In this document: one piece after another, positions 46,367 to 55,282 of the stretch | How positions within the stretch are numbered: the first letter of the stretch is position 1 | Layout of the letters: every line of letters begins with the position of its first letter | Assembly: GCF_024749045.1 (NCBI RefSeq) | Contig: NZ_CP087184.1 | Location: 3,906,001-3,970,000, forward strand | DNA from: Pseudomonas sp. B21-028 | Lineage (GTDB): Bacteria > Pseudomonadota > Gammaproteobacteria > Pseudomonadales > Pseudomonadaceae | Length of the DNA stretch: 64,000 bases | Direction of reading: 5' to 3' | Program-made: the position numbers and the translations under genes | The notes under the pieces: model-generated | Seen by the model: only the letters and a program-made list of their open reading frames with translations | The model's database searches: none | Told to the model about the DNA's origin: nothing

Positions 46367-46506
46367 GTTTTGTTAATACCTCACTCGCCTTTCCACCCTT
46401 AAGGCCAATTATACCAAGCTTCTACGGAGATTTCCACTTGCATGATGCACCTGAGAAATGTAAAAACCTTCTTACAAATCTGCTCACTCAAGGAAATGTA
46501 AAAACG

Positions 46507-47712
46507 ATGAAGCTGTCAGTGCTCGATTACATCTCCACACAGCACGTGCATTTCTCCCAGCTTTGCGACCTTGAGCAAGGAGGAATCCCCCTATTCTATC
46601 CGACCTTGTACTGCGGGCAGAACCTGTGGGGGCTTACGCACAACAGCCAGCGTGAAATCCTGCGCTCGGTGAAATGCGTTTATGAGTGGGCCGATAAGCA
46701 TCGGATCGACCTGGATGAGCGCTTTACAAGTCGACAGCTGCTAACTCCAGCCGAGATCGGCACACTGGGCGATTTTCTTGCCCGCAACCGTATGTCTCCC
46801 ACCGAATCGATCGATGCGATTAAGTTTAACGCCCGATGTAGACATGCCACCAATTATCTAGAATGGCTTGCTCATCAGCTGATCCATAACTCGAATACTG
46901 AGATCAGCGAGAGCATCACTCGCATGCTCAACGCGCTGGACACCCTGGTTGTGCCTACCGGCTCGAAACACCAGAGAAACAGGGAGATGATTGCCAAACA
47001 TCTGACAGTTGACATGAGCGAGGCATTGATCGAGTTTTTCAGTAATCCGACTGCTCATGTTGATCGGCCCGCAAATGTTGGTGCCGCGTTTCGCAATGCC
47101 ACGATGCTAGAAATTTTGTACGAAACCGGTATGCGGATTGGCGAGGTACTCACTCTCAAACTCAAAGACTTCACGCCCGCCCGTGGGGGCGACCACGCAG
47201 TGTTGCGTATTCAACGGAATCACGATGACGCGTTCGACCGACGATTGCGCCAACCTGTGGCCAAAACATTAGGCCGGGATTTGTCGATTACCGAACAGTT
47301 ATCTATGAAAATCCAAGATTACCTAAAGAGCCGTGCAAACGTTCCAAACGCTGAATTCCGTGACGATGACTTCATCTTCATCAACCATCGCCCTAACGAG
47401 CACCAGGGCCAACCTTTGGAACTGAGTGCCTTTTATAATGCACTGGGATTGCTTCGCAAGAAGTACCCAGCTTTAAGTGATCTCCACCCGCATTTGCTAC
47501 GTCATGACTGGAACTACCGCTTTTCAGTGTCTGCGAAAGAAAAAGGCCTGAGTGAAGCTGAGGAAACGTCACAGCGTTGTTACTTGATGGGATGGGCACC
47601 TGACTCAGATATGCCAAAGCTCTATAACTTCCGCCACATCATGGAAGGCGCTGCTAAAACAGGTCTCAGTACGGCGGATCATGTTTCTGAACGCAGGAAG
47701 CGCCGCCATTGA
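46507..47712 (+). CDS. Tyrosine recombinase 1 of the island integration module
   Basis: A phage-integrase-type recombinase of 401 residues from the ATG at 46507 (a TTG start at 46438 with CGGAG upstream would add 23). Catalytic-domain landmarks: 'ILYETGMRIGEVLTLKLKDF' (first Arg), 'HPHLLRHDWNYRFSV' (HxxR) and 'YLMGWAPDSDMPKLYNFRH' (Trp position and nucleophile Tyr). The direct repeat gaaatgtaaaaac (about 46454 and 46493) lies in its leader. It overlaps the second recombinase by 4 bp (TTGA). More AT-rich than dnaQ. Confidence 0.87.
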   Translation: MKLSVLDYISTQHVHFSQLCDLEQGGIPLFYPTLYCGQNLWGLTHNSQREILRSVKCVYEWADKHRIDLDERFTSRQLLTPAEIGTLGDFLARNRMSPTESIDAIKFNARCRHATNYLEWLAHQLIHNSNTEISESITRMLNALDTLVVPTGSKHQRNREMIAKHLTVDMSEALIEFFSNPTAHVDRPANVGAAFRNATMLEILYETGMRIGEVLTLKLKDFTPARGGDHAVLRIQRNHDDAFDRRLRQPVAKTLGRDLSITEQLSMKIQDYLKSRANVPNAEFRDDDFIFINHRPNEHQGQPLELSAFYNALGLLRKKYPALSDLHPHLLRHDWNYRFSVSAKEKGLSEAEETSQRCYLMGWAPDSDMPKLYNFRHIMEGAAKTGLSTADHVSERRKRRH

Positions 47713-49334
47713 AAAGCCCGAGCGCGGTCACCAAAACCTCTACTCTCGAACGACCACAGCATTTTTCCCACCAACAGCGGAAAAACACCAACAATTCGGT
47801 TTTTATCACATACCATGATGAATCAATTGAGATAGTAGGACTTGGTCACGCAAAAGCCGGGGCCATATATGAAAACTTATCATTAGAGTCCTATAAAGGA
47901 TTTGCTGACACCATAACTAGAATGTGTAGCGATGGCAGATATGCACCTGCTGTAATTTGGGCAAGCATCAACAATTTGAACAGACTTCTCTTGAGCTACC
48001 CATGCGAGAGTATTGGGGAGGACTGCATCCACGCCTTACAGGCACTGTCACATCTCTCGTCTGCCGGTTTCTTCCATGATGTGAAACGAATACTACTATT
48101 GTGGCATAAACTAGGTTACTCCGGGATATCAGGGGAGGCAGCTGAACTACTTTCTATTTTGCAGTCGCCGATTCCAACCCGACCCGCAGGGAGCAGGATT
48201 CGGTCCGACGACCCTACTGAGGGGTGGTACACCGAGCAGGAGTACGACGACCTTGTGTACACCCTCTGGCATGATTTAGAGAACGGGATATCTCCTCTGG
48301 ATAAGTCTACGTTATGCCTTCTATCTGCACAGTATGGGAGGCGTCCTATTCAATTCGCGCATGCCAAGATCGGCGACTTGAAAGAACACGGCGAAGCTCA
48401 AGGAGTCAGCGGCAAGCGGTTCGAGTTTCCGGGTGCAAAAGAAAAGGGAGCCGGTGGATTTCGTCAGTCCGCGCCCGAAATACATCCATTAAATGACGAG
48501 TTTTGGACGCTTTGTCAGCAAACCGCACAAAAAACCATAGATGACTTTCAAAACCTATCCGGATTTACCTTAACCCGGGAGGAAGCTTTTCAACTCCCAT
48601 TGTTTAGCTTTGGGTGGTTAGAGCATCGCATCGAAAAGGTAAAAAAATACGAGAGCAAACTTGAGTTCATTTATTCCAGTCGACTGCTCCATTGCCCTGT
48701 AGCTAGTATTTCTAAACTGATTGCTCGGCGAGAGTATGGAACGAAGATCGTTTCCGAAAGGACCGGCGAAATCCTGAAGGAAGGTGCGTACCGAAACCGA
48801 TATACCCGAATATTGCAACTTGCACGCTCAGGGGTTCCGAGAGCACAACTGCAATTTTGGATTGGTCACAAGACCGACAAAACCCTTGATGTTTACTATA
48901 AAGATTTTGCCGAACAAGCTAGAGAGTTACGAGTCATCGGCACAGCCATGGCGCCAATTGTAAGGGCATTTACTGGACCCATTCGAGACAAGGAAAGTGA
49001 CGCAACACGCAACGACAAAGCCAGCAGAGTCGCGCTGAACGGTCGATCGGACTCAGGCCTAGGAAATTGCGGTGAGCGCGATGCCTGCGCAGCAGGTGTT
49101 CCAATCGGGTGTTATCGCTGCCCTAACTTCGAACCCTGGCTTCATGGTCCGCACGAGCAGGTCTTAGAGATGCTGATAGAAAAAGAAGAACGGCAACGCC
49201 AAGTCCCCCTCTTTGGTAGCGGCCATAACATACTTGCTCATATTGACTATGAACGAGAAAAAGAAGCCGTAAGACACGTAATTGCTATGTGCAAGGCGCG
49301 CGAACTTATGCTTGAGGACCATAACCTTGGATAA
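47709..49334 (+). CDS. Tyrosine recombinase 2 of the island integration module
   Basis: A 541-residue integrase-like protein starting with TTG overlapping the previous stop. The C-terminal catalytic region shows 'LLSAQYGRRPIQFAHAKIGDL' (first Arg) and 'LQFWIGHKTDKTLDVYYKDF' (GH and nucleophile Tyr). The usual HxxR appears altered ('YRNRYTRIL'), so catalysis may depend on partners. A cysteine cluster near the end ('CGERDACAAGVPIGCYRCPNF') suggests a metal-binding tail. Overlaps the next gene by 8 bp. Confidence 0.82.
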   Translation: MKSPSAVTKTSTLERPQHFSHQQRKNTNNSVFITYHDESIEIVGLGHAKAGAIYENLSLESYKGFADTITRMCSDGRYAPAVIWASINNLNRLLLSYPCESIGEDCIHALQALSHLSSAGFFHDVKRILLLWHKLGYSGISGEAAELLSILQSPIPTRPAGSRIRSDDPTEGWYTEQEYDDLVYTLWHDLENGISPLDKSTLCLLSAQYGRRPIQFAHAKIGDLKEHGEAQGVSGKRFEFPGAKEKGAGGFRQSAPEIHPLNDEFWTLCQQTAQKTIDDFQNLSGFTLTREEAFQLPLFSFGWLEHRIEKVKKYESKLEFIYSSRLLHCPVASISKLIARREYGTKIVSERTGEILKEGAYRNRYTRILQLARSGVPRAQLQFWIGHKTDKTLDVYYKDFAEQARELRVIGTAMAPIVRAFTGPIRDKESDATRNDKASRVALNGRSDSGLGNCGERDACAAGVPIGCYRCPNFEPWLHGPHEQVLEMLIEKEERQRQVPLFGSGHNILAHIDYEREKEAVRHVIAMCKARELMLEDHNLG

Positions 49335-51405
49335 CGTTATACTTTTTAGACCAAAGGCTTCCTTGGTCGCTGAAGAAAATCTGGTGCGATTTATTGACCT
49401 CGCAAAAAACAAAATAACTCTTTGGTCGGATTTTCCTGGATTCAGCTGGTCTGACTACTGCTGGCAAACACCGTTGAGAAAAATTCGCTTTTTAAACCTT
49501 AAGGGTCGAAAACTTCACAAGACTAAATCCCCTCAACCCGAGGATCTCATGTCGGCTGAATTTGGGGATTTCGCCAAAGCCTACATTCGGTATACCCAGC
49601 ACATCAAACCTACACAAACATTCACACGTAGCATTTTGGCGCTTCAGCTACTTGAAGAAGCGATGATTCGTTTAGATGGCCATGCGTCTATCTACAATGC
49701 TGAATCTCGACACTTTGTTACAGCTGGCCACATCTTGCTAGAAGAAAATATTCAAGATCGCTCCGGAGTGGGTGGTGCCTTGGAAGTACTAGGCTTGACC
49801 ATATCCTCAAACAAACTCACAACCAACCGGGTCATCTGGACCCACCCTTTTGTTGGTAAATTGAAGAACCCTGGCGCCCCAGAAAATCTGAGCCAAGAGC
49901 AAAAAGAGGCAAAACTCCCCTGCTCCGATGCTATTTGGGCTATCGCTGAAGTGTTCGCCAATGGCTATACCACGCAACAAGATGAAGAAGATATCTTTAT
50001 TACCTGTACCACGGCTCTCTTGCTGTCGTTTCCAGTTCGTATCGGTGAGTTAGCTTTTTTTCGAACAACGCCCCACTCCTATGAGCTAAACAAAAATGGA
50101 GAGCCTGAATTAATTCTGAAAGGCTTTTCTCCAAAAACAAAACGATACATGGTGAAAGCGGTCATCGACGTTGTAGCCCCCGTGACTGAGGAGGCGATTC
50201 ATCGCCTTCAAGAAATTACAAATGAGGGGCGAAAGCTTGCACTATATTTAGAAAGCGGAAATAAACGCTTCTACCGTCACGGAAGCTGTCCTGATGTTGC
50301 AGACAACGCATTGCTCACACCGACCCAGGTAAAAGACGCGCTTGGGTTCAAAACCATTGGCTCGGCTGAAACGTTTCTACTTAAGTACACCGGCCATTAC
50401 TCTTTAACCGGATTCACCCTAAATTCACTTTGGCAAATCGTGGTAAAACACAACCAAAAGCTCAACCCGAATTTCCCTTACCAAGCACCAGAAATTAAAG
50501 GCCATCATCGACTAAAGATGTCTGAGTCGCTAATGTGCCTTCGATACAATCAACTCTCATCCTATCTGTCATCCAGCCCAGTGTTTCTCGCACCCTACAA
50601 CCGAGATTATTACGGCAAAAGGATAACTAACCAGATATTACAACGCCGCAACAAAGAAGTAACGATGAGTTTTTTTCACAAGCATCATTATGGAGATATC
50701 AAGCTAAACTCACACCAGTTTCGCCATCTTCTAAATACAATGGCTCAGCAGGCAGGTGTGCCGATTGAAGTCATCACAGAATGGAGCACTCGTGCCTCAA
50801 AGCGGCAGACGGCTACCTACATGCATGAAAATCCGGAGCGAATTGCACAAAAAATTGCAGAAAACCGAATCCCCGTGATCACTATTCCCCATGAACCGAT
50901 CACACCAGAGGAGTATCGAAACGCACGGCCAAAAGGACCTACCATTGTGACTCCTTATGGAATCTGTAATCACGACTGGACCGTGAGTTATTGCAATAAA
51001 TTTAAGGATTGCTTGAACTGCTCAGAACACGTTTTTTGTAAAGGACATAAGCGTTCAATTGAAGAAATTGAGTTTGAGCGAGATTCAATCAAAGAAAACC
51101 TTGACGCCGCATTCGCAGAGATAAAGGCTGGCAACCGTGCAGCAGATCGATGGTATGAGTCGCATTATATTCGCTACAACCGGTATATTGAGTTGGTGAA
51201 AATCATGACATCGCCCGAAATCCCTGACGGCACGCCAATCCAAAGTACTGCACTAGACTTCAGTCACGAACAGCGGATTATCCAAAAAGTCTCATCAACA
51301 TCAATAGAACAGCCTTCACTTACTAATAGCACCCTCAGTGACGATGTACTGGACTGCTTAAAATTATTAATGGAAGAGAACAATGCCAGCACCAATTCCC
51401 AATAA
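49327..51405 (+). CDS. Tyrosine recombinase 3 of the island integration module
   Basis: About 692 residues from a TTG at 49327 with GAGGA 8 bases upstream; the open frame extends to 49282. Catalytic landmarks: 'LLLSFPVRIGELAFFRTTPH' (first Arg), 'SHQFRHLLNTMAQQAGVP' (HxFRH) and 'ITEWSTRASKRQTATYMHEN' (nucleophile Tyr). A cysteine-rich segment 'YGICNHDWTVSYCNKFKDCLNCSEHVFCKGH' follows the catalytic domain and probably binds zinc. It is the longest of the three tandem recombinases. The arrangement recalls Tn554-type and 'recombinase in trio' modules. Confidence 0.85.
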   Translation: MDNVILFRPKASLVAEENLVRFIDLAKNKITLWSDFPGFSWSDYCWQTPLRKIRFLNLKGRKLHKTKSPQPEDLMSAEFGDFAKAYIRYTQHIKPTQTFTRSILALQLLEEAMIRLDGHASIYNAESRHFVTAGHILLEENIQDRSGVGGALEVLGLTISSNKLTTNRVIWTHPFVGKLKNPGAPENLSQEQKEAKLPCSDAIWAIAEVFANGYTTQQDEEDIFITCTTALLLSFPVRIGELAFFRTTPHSYELNKNGEPELILKGFSPKTKRYMVKAVIDVVAPVTEEAIHRLQEITNEGRKLALYLESGNKRFYRHGSCPDVADNALLTPTQVKDALGFKTIGSAETFLLKYTGHYSLTGFTLNSLWQIVVKHNQKLNPNFPYQAPEIKGHHRLKMSESLMCLRYNQLSSYLSSSPVFLAPYNRDYYGKRITNQILQRRNKEVTMSFFHKHHYGDIKLNSHQFRHLLNTMAQQAGVPIEVITEWSTRASKRQTATYMHENPERIAQKIAENRIPVITIPHEPITPEEYRNARPKGPTIVTPYGICNHDWTVSYCNKFKDCLNCSEHVFCKGHKRSIEEIEFERDSIKENLDAAFAEIKAGNRAADRWYESHYIRYNRYIELVKIMTSPEIPDGTPIQSTALDFSHEQRIIQKVSSTSIEQPSLTNSTLSDDVLDCLKLLMEENNASTNSQ

Positions 51406-51808
51406 AGTCATTAAAAAAATTGCCGAAACCATCCGCTCCTGGCCCAGTGAAGAACGACTTTCTTGGGATGCCATATGCCAGTCCTCTAAGTTGTATTTAG
51501 ATTACATACCAACCAGACAAGCGCTATCATCTAAATCCGTTCTGAGCTTTGAATATAAAGCCAAGAAGGAGGAGATTCGCGCACGAACCCAAAAATCTCC
51601 AAATCAGCCTAAAAATATGGCCACCGCCGTTCATAAAATTCAACGGCTTGAGAAAGACATAAACTCACTACAATTTCAGATTGACATGCTCCATGAAACT
51701 TTACAGAGAATGATCTACAACTCCGCACTTCACAAAGTATCTAAAGTTGAGTTAATGAAGCCAATCCCTACAAAAGACAAATCTCAATCAAAAATTATTA
51801 AATGCTAA
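51383..51808 (+). CDS. Small coiled-coil protein of the recombinase module (TnpC-like)
   Basis: A 141-residue basic protein overlapping recombinase 3 by 23 bp, with GGAAGAGA upstream of the ATG. The C-terminal half ('AVHKIQRLEKDINSLQFQIDMLHETLQRMIYN') is predicted coiled coil by heptad pattern. In Tn554-like elements a similar small coiled-coil protein (TnpC) follows two recombinases and influences integration; that role is inferred here from position and shape only. Confidence 0.65.
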   Translation: MPAPIPNKVIKKIAETIRSWPSEERLSWDAICQSSKLYLDYIPTRQALSSKSVLSFEYKAKKEEIRARTQKSPNQPKNMATAVHKIQRLEKDINSLQFQIDMLHETLQRMIYNSALHKVSKVELMKPIPTKDKSQSKIIKC

Positions 51809-52228
51809 GGGTTCGCTTGGACTGAACGCGAGCCAGGGTGTGCCGGATATGGCAGGGTAGTAGCGCGATGGGAGCCGCGAAAATGACCAGGAGGAGTTCT
51901 TGGGGGACTAGGAGGCGACTGCTAGGGTTGGGCAAGTAGATGAGGATGGCAGGAAACCGCATTAAGGAACGAACCTGCTGCCTCTAGAGGATGTAATATC
52001 GATGGGCTAATTCTTGTTAAAATCCCCCATTTCAACTGGATCGTTCGCCTTCATGAGGTCGAGTAAAAATAAGGTGATTCAGATTCATTTTTCCATTGTT
52101 CTGCATTTTCCTGCTGCCCCGGTCACTTTTCAGTTAGTCCGAACTGTCTGTAAGAATATGGACGAGGCTTCGTTTTCGCTATAGCAACAAGGTGGCCGGC
52201 TGGACCACCTTGCAGGTTTCAGCCAGGA
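51809..52228. other. Non-coding stretch after the recombinase module
   Basis: 420 bp without a credible gene. The base composition changes midway from GC-rich, G-heavy runs (51830-51990) to AT-richer sequence. It might contain the recombinase module's 3' end or a decayed insertion, but no repeat, hairpin with T-tract or attachment sequence could be identified by eye. Confidence 0.5.
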
Positions 52229-52588
52229 CTACCCGGCGCGGAGCGCTGGCTGCGCAACCGCTTCGACTATCGCGGGTTGAAGACGAAGGCGGAGATGGCC
52301 GCAGTTGCAACTATCGTCTCCGCCTCCAGGGAGATGGTCTGGAGCATAAACAGGAATAAACTCGACGCGACCGACACCTGCATCTACCAAGACAATAACC
52401 TCACTGCCGCAGTTGCAGTACTTCAGGCCAGCCAAATAGGCGCAGTGAGCGCAGACGACAACGTGTTCATCCGGGTCGTGTTCATGGTTTCGGGAAAGCT
52501 CAATATGGGTTGCGTTACGATCCCGACAATGCTCACAACGGATAGCTCCGGCTGAATCAAGGTCAGCCGCGATGGAAAAGATAGGCAT
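52229..52588 (-). CDS. Cysteine-rich putative zinc-ribbon protein
   Basis: 119 residues with four CxxC/CxC elements: 'CEHC' (18-21), 'CAHC' (about 47-50), 'CNCG' (about 58) and 'CNCG' (about 93), consistent with one or two zinc ribbons. AGGAAGGG upstream of the ATG supports translation. No family recognised. It follows the GyrA-like gene on the same strand after 55 bp and may be co-transcribed with it. Confidence 0.55.
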   Translation of the reverse strand: MPIFSIAADLDSAGAIRCEHCRDRNATHIELSRNHEHDPDEHVVVCAHCAYLAGLKYCNCGSEVIVLVDAGVGRVEFIPVYAPDHLPGGGDDSCNCGHLRLRLQPAIVEAVAQPALRAG

Positions 52589-52643
52589 GATGGCCCTTCC
52601 TCAAAAAAAGATGACGTAATGGCTTTTTTTTGGTGGAGGGGTA

Positions 52644-53180
52644 CTAGCGAAGTCGGTGCCGGAACTTGCTTAGCTCAGGACCATAGGCGAAGAGAGGCAT
52701 TCTGAAGCAGGCGGAATCAGAAGCTTTTTTGAGTTTAAGAAGCAGGTTGGCAGTTGATCGTGCAGCCTTTTCGAGAAGACGGATAGCAAGGGCAGCCGTA
52801 AGCCCATTACAAAGTGCGAATAGATGGCTTCGACGCGAATGCAGTCTCATCTCGCGCTGAGAAAGACCGCGGATATACCCTACAGCTTCGTGCGGTGAAT
52901 AGACTCGCCCTACGATTACGGACATCGCGTAATCGAGGTAGCTCTGTTTGAGTTCGTCCTCTATGTTTACGGGAAGTATGTTTCGTGCCAGCTCTCCAGT
53001 GGTTTCTGCTCGATCTAAGGCCTCAAGTGCTTCGACCGTACGGGTAATGTTGTCCTGGTGAACACTCGCTTCGAGAAGCGCGATTTCGCGAGATACCTCT
53101 TTCTCGCCCCAGGAGTCAGCCTGAGCGACGCTGGAAGCGTCCTCCTTGCTGATTATCATGATAGGTTCAGGGCGGTTCAT
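52644..53180 (-). CDS. Protein with an embedded GyrA N-terminal-arm sequence
   Basis: 178 residues. Residues 62-92 reproduce the N-terminal arm of DNA gyrase subunit A almost exactly ('[18 protein letters not shown]' followed by '[13 protein letters not shown]'), the first ~31 residues of gamma-proteobacterial GyrA. The flanks (1-61, acidic and helical; 93-178, basic and helical, ending 'LSKFRHRLR') show no gyrase similarity, and the catalytic tyrosine region is absent. Codons used for the GyrA-like part include ATA and GTA, unlike a highly expressed Pseudomonas gene, so it is not a fresh copy of host gyrA. Possible roles: gyrase B-subunit or toxin decoy, or gyrase modulator; none is shown. 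Divergent from the DUF2384 antitoxin gene. Confidence 0.6.
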   Translation of the reverse strand: MNRPEPIMIISKEDASSVAQADSWGEKEVSREIALLEASVHQDNITRTVEALEALDRAETTGELARNILPVNIEDELKQSYLDYAMSVIVGRVYSPHEAVGYIRGLSQREMRLHSRRSHLFALCNGLTAALAIRLLEKAARSTANLLLKLKKASDSACFRMPLFAYGPELSKFRHRLR

Positions 53181-53334
53181 GGTGCTAGGTTCCTAGGGAA
53201 AATGCTGTTTTATTCCTACAGCGCACCCACTATATATTGGATCCCGAATGCTTCAACCCTTTTTCCTTGGGGTCATGTCGCGTTGCAGGCGCGGGGCTGC
53301 CGAGCCTTTCAAAAAATATTGAGGGAAACGAACC

Positions 53335-53784
53335 GTGCACAAAGCCACCGGACACCCCTCGTCTTGTCGCCCCCTATCTAAATGCTTTTCTGATGCCCTT
53401 GCCTTACGGCAAGATCCGCATGCGTGCGCAGACCTCATTCGGGGCCGGCTTGATGTGAGCTTCTATTACGATTTGGCGCTGCTTGTGGGCCTGTCACCCA
53501 AAAGGCTTTTCTCCTTGCTCGGCGCTTCTCTCGCGACTCAACGCCGATGGAGGGAGGCGAAGCAGCTGACCATGAGCGAGAGCGATTACGCTTTTCGCCA
53601 GGCGCTAGTCATACAAGACGCCCTGGGGCTATTCGAGGGCAATAGCGAAGCGACGCTCAATTGGCTGACCAAGCCGAACATCGCGTTGGGCAGCGCAACG
53701 CCGGCAAGCCTGCTTTCTACATTCGTAGGAATGAGTACCGTCGAGTCGCTGATATGGAAAGTTGAGAATGGCGTGTACCTATAA
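53335..53784 (+). CDS. Xre/MbcA/ParS-type antitoxin with DUF2384 domain, no toxin visible
   Basis: 149 residues from a GTG start with GAGGGAAA upstream. The middle has a degenerate helix-turn-helix ('YDLALLVGLSPKRLFSLLGAS') and the C-terminus is the toxin-binding DUF2384 domain ('ALGLFEGNSEATLNWLTKPNIALGSATPASLLST', then 'ESLIWKVENGVYL', the usual terminal IExGVY-like end). Such antitoxins normally precede a RES-domain toxin overlapping their stop; the 457 bp downstream hold no RES gene. It is an orphan, possibly a regulator or an anti-toxin. Confidence 0.75.
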   Translation: MHKATGHPSSCRPLSKCFSDALALRQDPHACADLIRGRLDVSFYYDLALLVGLSPKRLFSLLGASLATQRRWREAKQLTMSESDYAFRQALVIQDALGLFEGNSEATLNWLTKPNIALGSATPASLLSTFVGMSTVESLIWKVENGVYL

Positions 53785-54241
53785 GAGGTTCGCACGCCCC
53801 CCTGTGCTCGTATGGCAAATAAAGACCGTGCGAGGCTCTAAATTACCCCGATCATCGGGCGCCATGTAGTTCTTCGATAATGAAACTGCTCGTAAGGTTT
53901 GGCGCATCATATGACTGTCATCAACAGCTCGCATTAGATCCCTCAATTAGCCCTTCGATACCCCGAAGTGTTCTCGATTCGACATCGGGGAAGACTTTAT
54001 CCGCGAGCGCTCGAACCAGCATTTCGACTTGGCGGTCTGCGCGGCCTCAATAGAAGCGTCGACATCGTCCTGACACCCGACCCTGCAAGAAAATACAGCC
54101 GCTCAATGCTCCAGTTTTGATAGTTCGGAAACAGGGCTAACAACGGTTTCAATGCCCGTTACCTAGCAATGCCTCTCATAGGCTCATTCCACACTTTTAC
54201 ATTCCAGCTGCATAACAGCACCTGCAAGCAGAACGGACAGC
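53785..54241. other. Gap with possible gene remnant
   Basis: 457 bp without an intact gene. On the minus strand between about 54080 and 53921, two short frames together read like a decayed coding segment ('DDVDASIEAAQTAKS' then, one frame away, 'VEMLVRALADKVFPDVESRT'). This suggests a frameshifted remnant, but no family is recognised. No RES toxin motif was found. Confidence 0.3.
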
Positions 54242-54562
54242 TTACTCAGGCTCTTGCTCGGTAACCGCGCCCGGAACCGGCTCGGAATATTCGTACGTCA
54301 GGTCCTGCTTTATTTTTTCCAGAAGGCTGACGAGGTCCATCTCTGGATTTTTATGCAGATAGCACTCAACGACCAAGCTCGCAGGGTGCACATCCAAAAC
54401 GACGGCTAAATCTTCGATTTTCGCCAACCCCGGGCATCTGCGCCCTTGCTCCAAATGCGTCATGTAAGCACGGCTCGTTCTTCCGAAGAACCTTTGCTGC
54501 GGCATGTGGCGGAGCGTCCGCATACCCTTTAATGCCGCCGCGAAAGCATCATTCAGCTCCAT
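54242..54562 (-). CDS. Xre-family helix-turn-helix regulator
   Basis: 106 residues. The HTH spans about 8-65: 'LKGMRTLRHMPQQRFFGRTSRAYMTHLEQGRRCPGLAKIEDLAVVLDVHPASLV' features, with 'SRAYMTHLEQGRR' as recognition helix and 'LAKIEDLAVVLDVHPASL' as the conserved last helices. The acidic C-terminal tail is short. A small phage or island-type regulator; targets unknown. Confidence 0.78.
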   Translation of the reverse strand: MELNDAFAAALKGMRTLRHMPQQRFFGRTSRAYMTHLEQGRRCPGLAKIEDLAVVLDVHPASLVVECYLHKNPEMDLVSLLEKIKQDLTYEYSEPVPGAVTEQEPE

Positions 54563-54905
54563 TGATCACCCCTTGCAAAGGGAATGATAAAGCCATAAAG
54601 TCAGCTTTTTAGCGCCCTACAATAGTAGGGGCTTATTAAAATCACTAGATATAATAATACAAAAACTATCGCGACCATCCGGCTGCGGAACGACTGTCAG
54701 CAAGATTTTACGCAGAGAGCTTTATAGAAATGTCACAAGCCAGGTTTCATCGTGAGGTAGGAAAGCATGCATTCGAGCAAGGCGTTCACAATAATCTGGG
54801 CGCCGGCCTGTGGCGATCGATGAGGATTTCTTCATCGGAACGAAAGCCCTCGCTGACAAGGAACGTGAGCAGTGGTAATCCCCATTCATGCATGAGGAAT
54901 TCCCC
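54563..54905. other. AT-rich intergenic region
   Basis: 343 bp between the Xre gene (leftward) and the gene at 54906 (rightward), with AT-rich tracts near 54620-54670 that could hold divergent promoters. A minus-strand open frame (54722-55090) overlaps the next gene and has no protein-like features. Confidence 0.4.
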
Positions 54906-55280
54906 ATGAGCCCTGAACACGAAGAGATGCTTTGCAAACCAAATCTAAACCTGTTCCCAGACGCAACATTCGTTAACGGAAGGTTTTTTTGGGGGTTTGA
55001 ATGCTTAGACGGTTGGTATGACCTTCTGAAGAATGCTCTTTCGCTGGTTTCCGCTCGGTGTGACATTGCCCCAGATTGCGAACCGGTCACCGTCTTAGAA
55101 GTGAAAGAAAAATTCGGTGGCTTGAGAATTTACTATCGCGGTGGCGATGATTATGTGTGCGGCGTCTTCAATTTGGCGGAAGTGATGTCGGTCAACATTT
55201 GCGCTATCTGTGGCTCGCGTGTTGGGAATAGACGTATGCACTACCACCATCCACGCTGCGATTTGCATTACGAGGATTGA
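54906..55280 (+). CDS. Hypothetical protein with 'VKEKFGGLRIYY' motif
   Basis: 124 residues from the ATG at 54906 (GAGGA upstream). 'GFECLDGWYDLLKNALSLV', 'VLEVKEKFGGLRIYYRGGDDYV' and a C-terminal zinc-ribbon-like 'CAICGSRVGNRRMHYHHPRCDLH' form a pattern shared by scattered bacterial hypothetical proteins, often near contact-toxin immunity or polymorphic loci. The function is unknown. Followed after 2 bp by the next gene, so probably one operon. Confidence 0.65.
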   Translation: MSPEHEEMLCKPNLNLFPDATFVNGRFFWGFECLDGWYDLLKNALSLVSARCDIAPDCEPVTVLEVKEKFGGLRIYYRGGDDYVCGVFNLAEVMSVNICAICGSRVGNRRMHYHHPRCDLHYED

Positions 55281-55282
55281 CC

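Noticed and set aside
53785..54241. RES-domain toxin downstream of the DUF2384 antitoxin
   Set aside because: No start-plus-RES motif (such as the Arg-Trp-x-x-Gly block) is found in any frame of the 457-bp gap.
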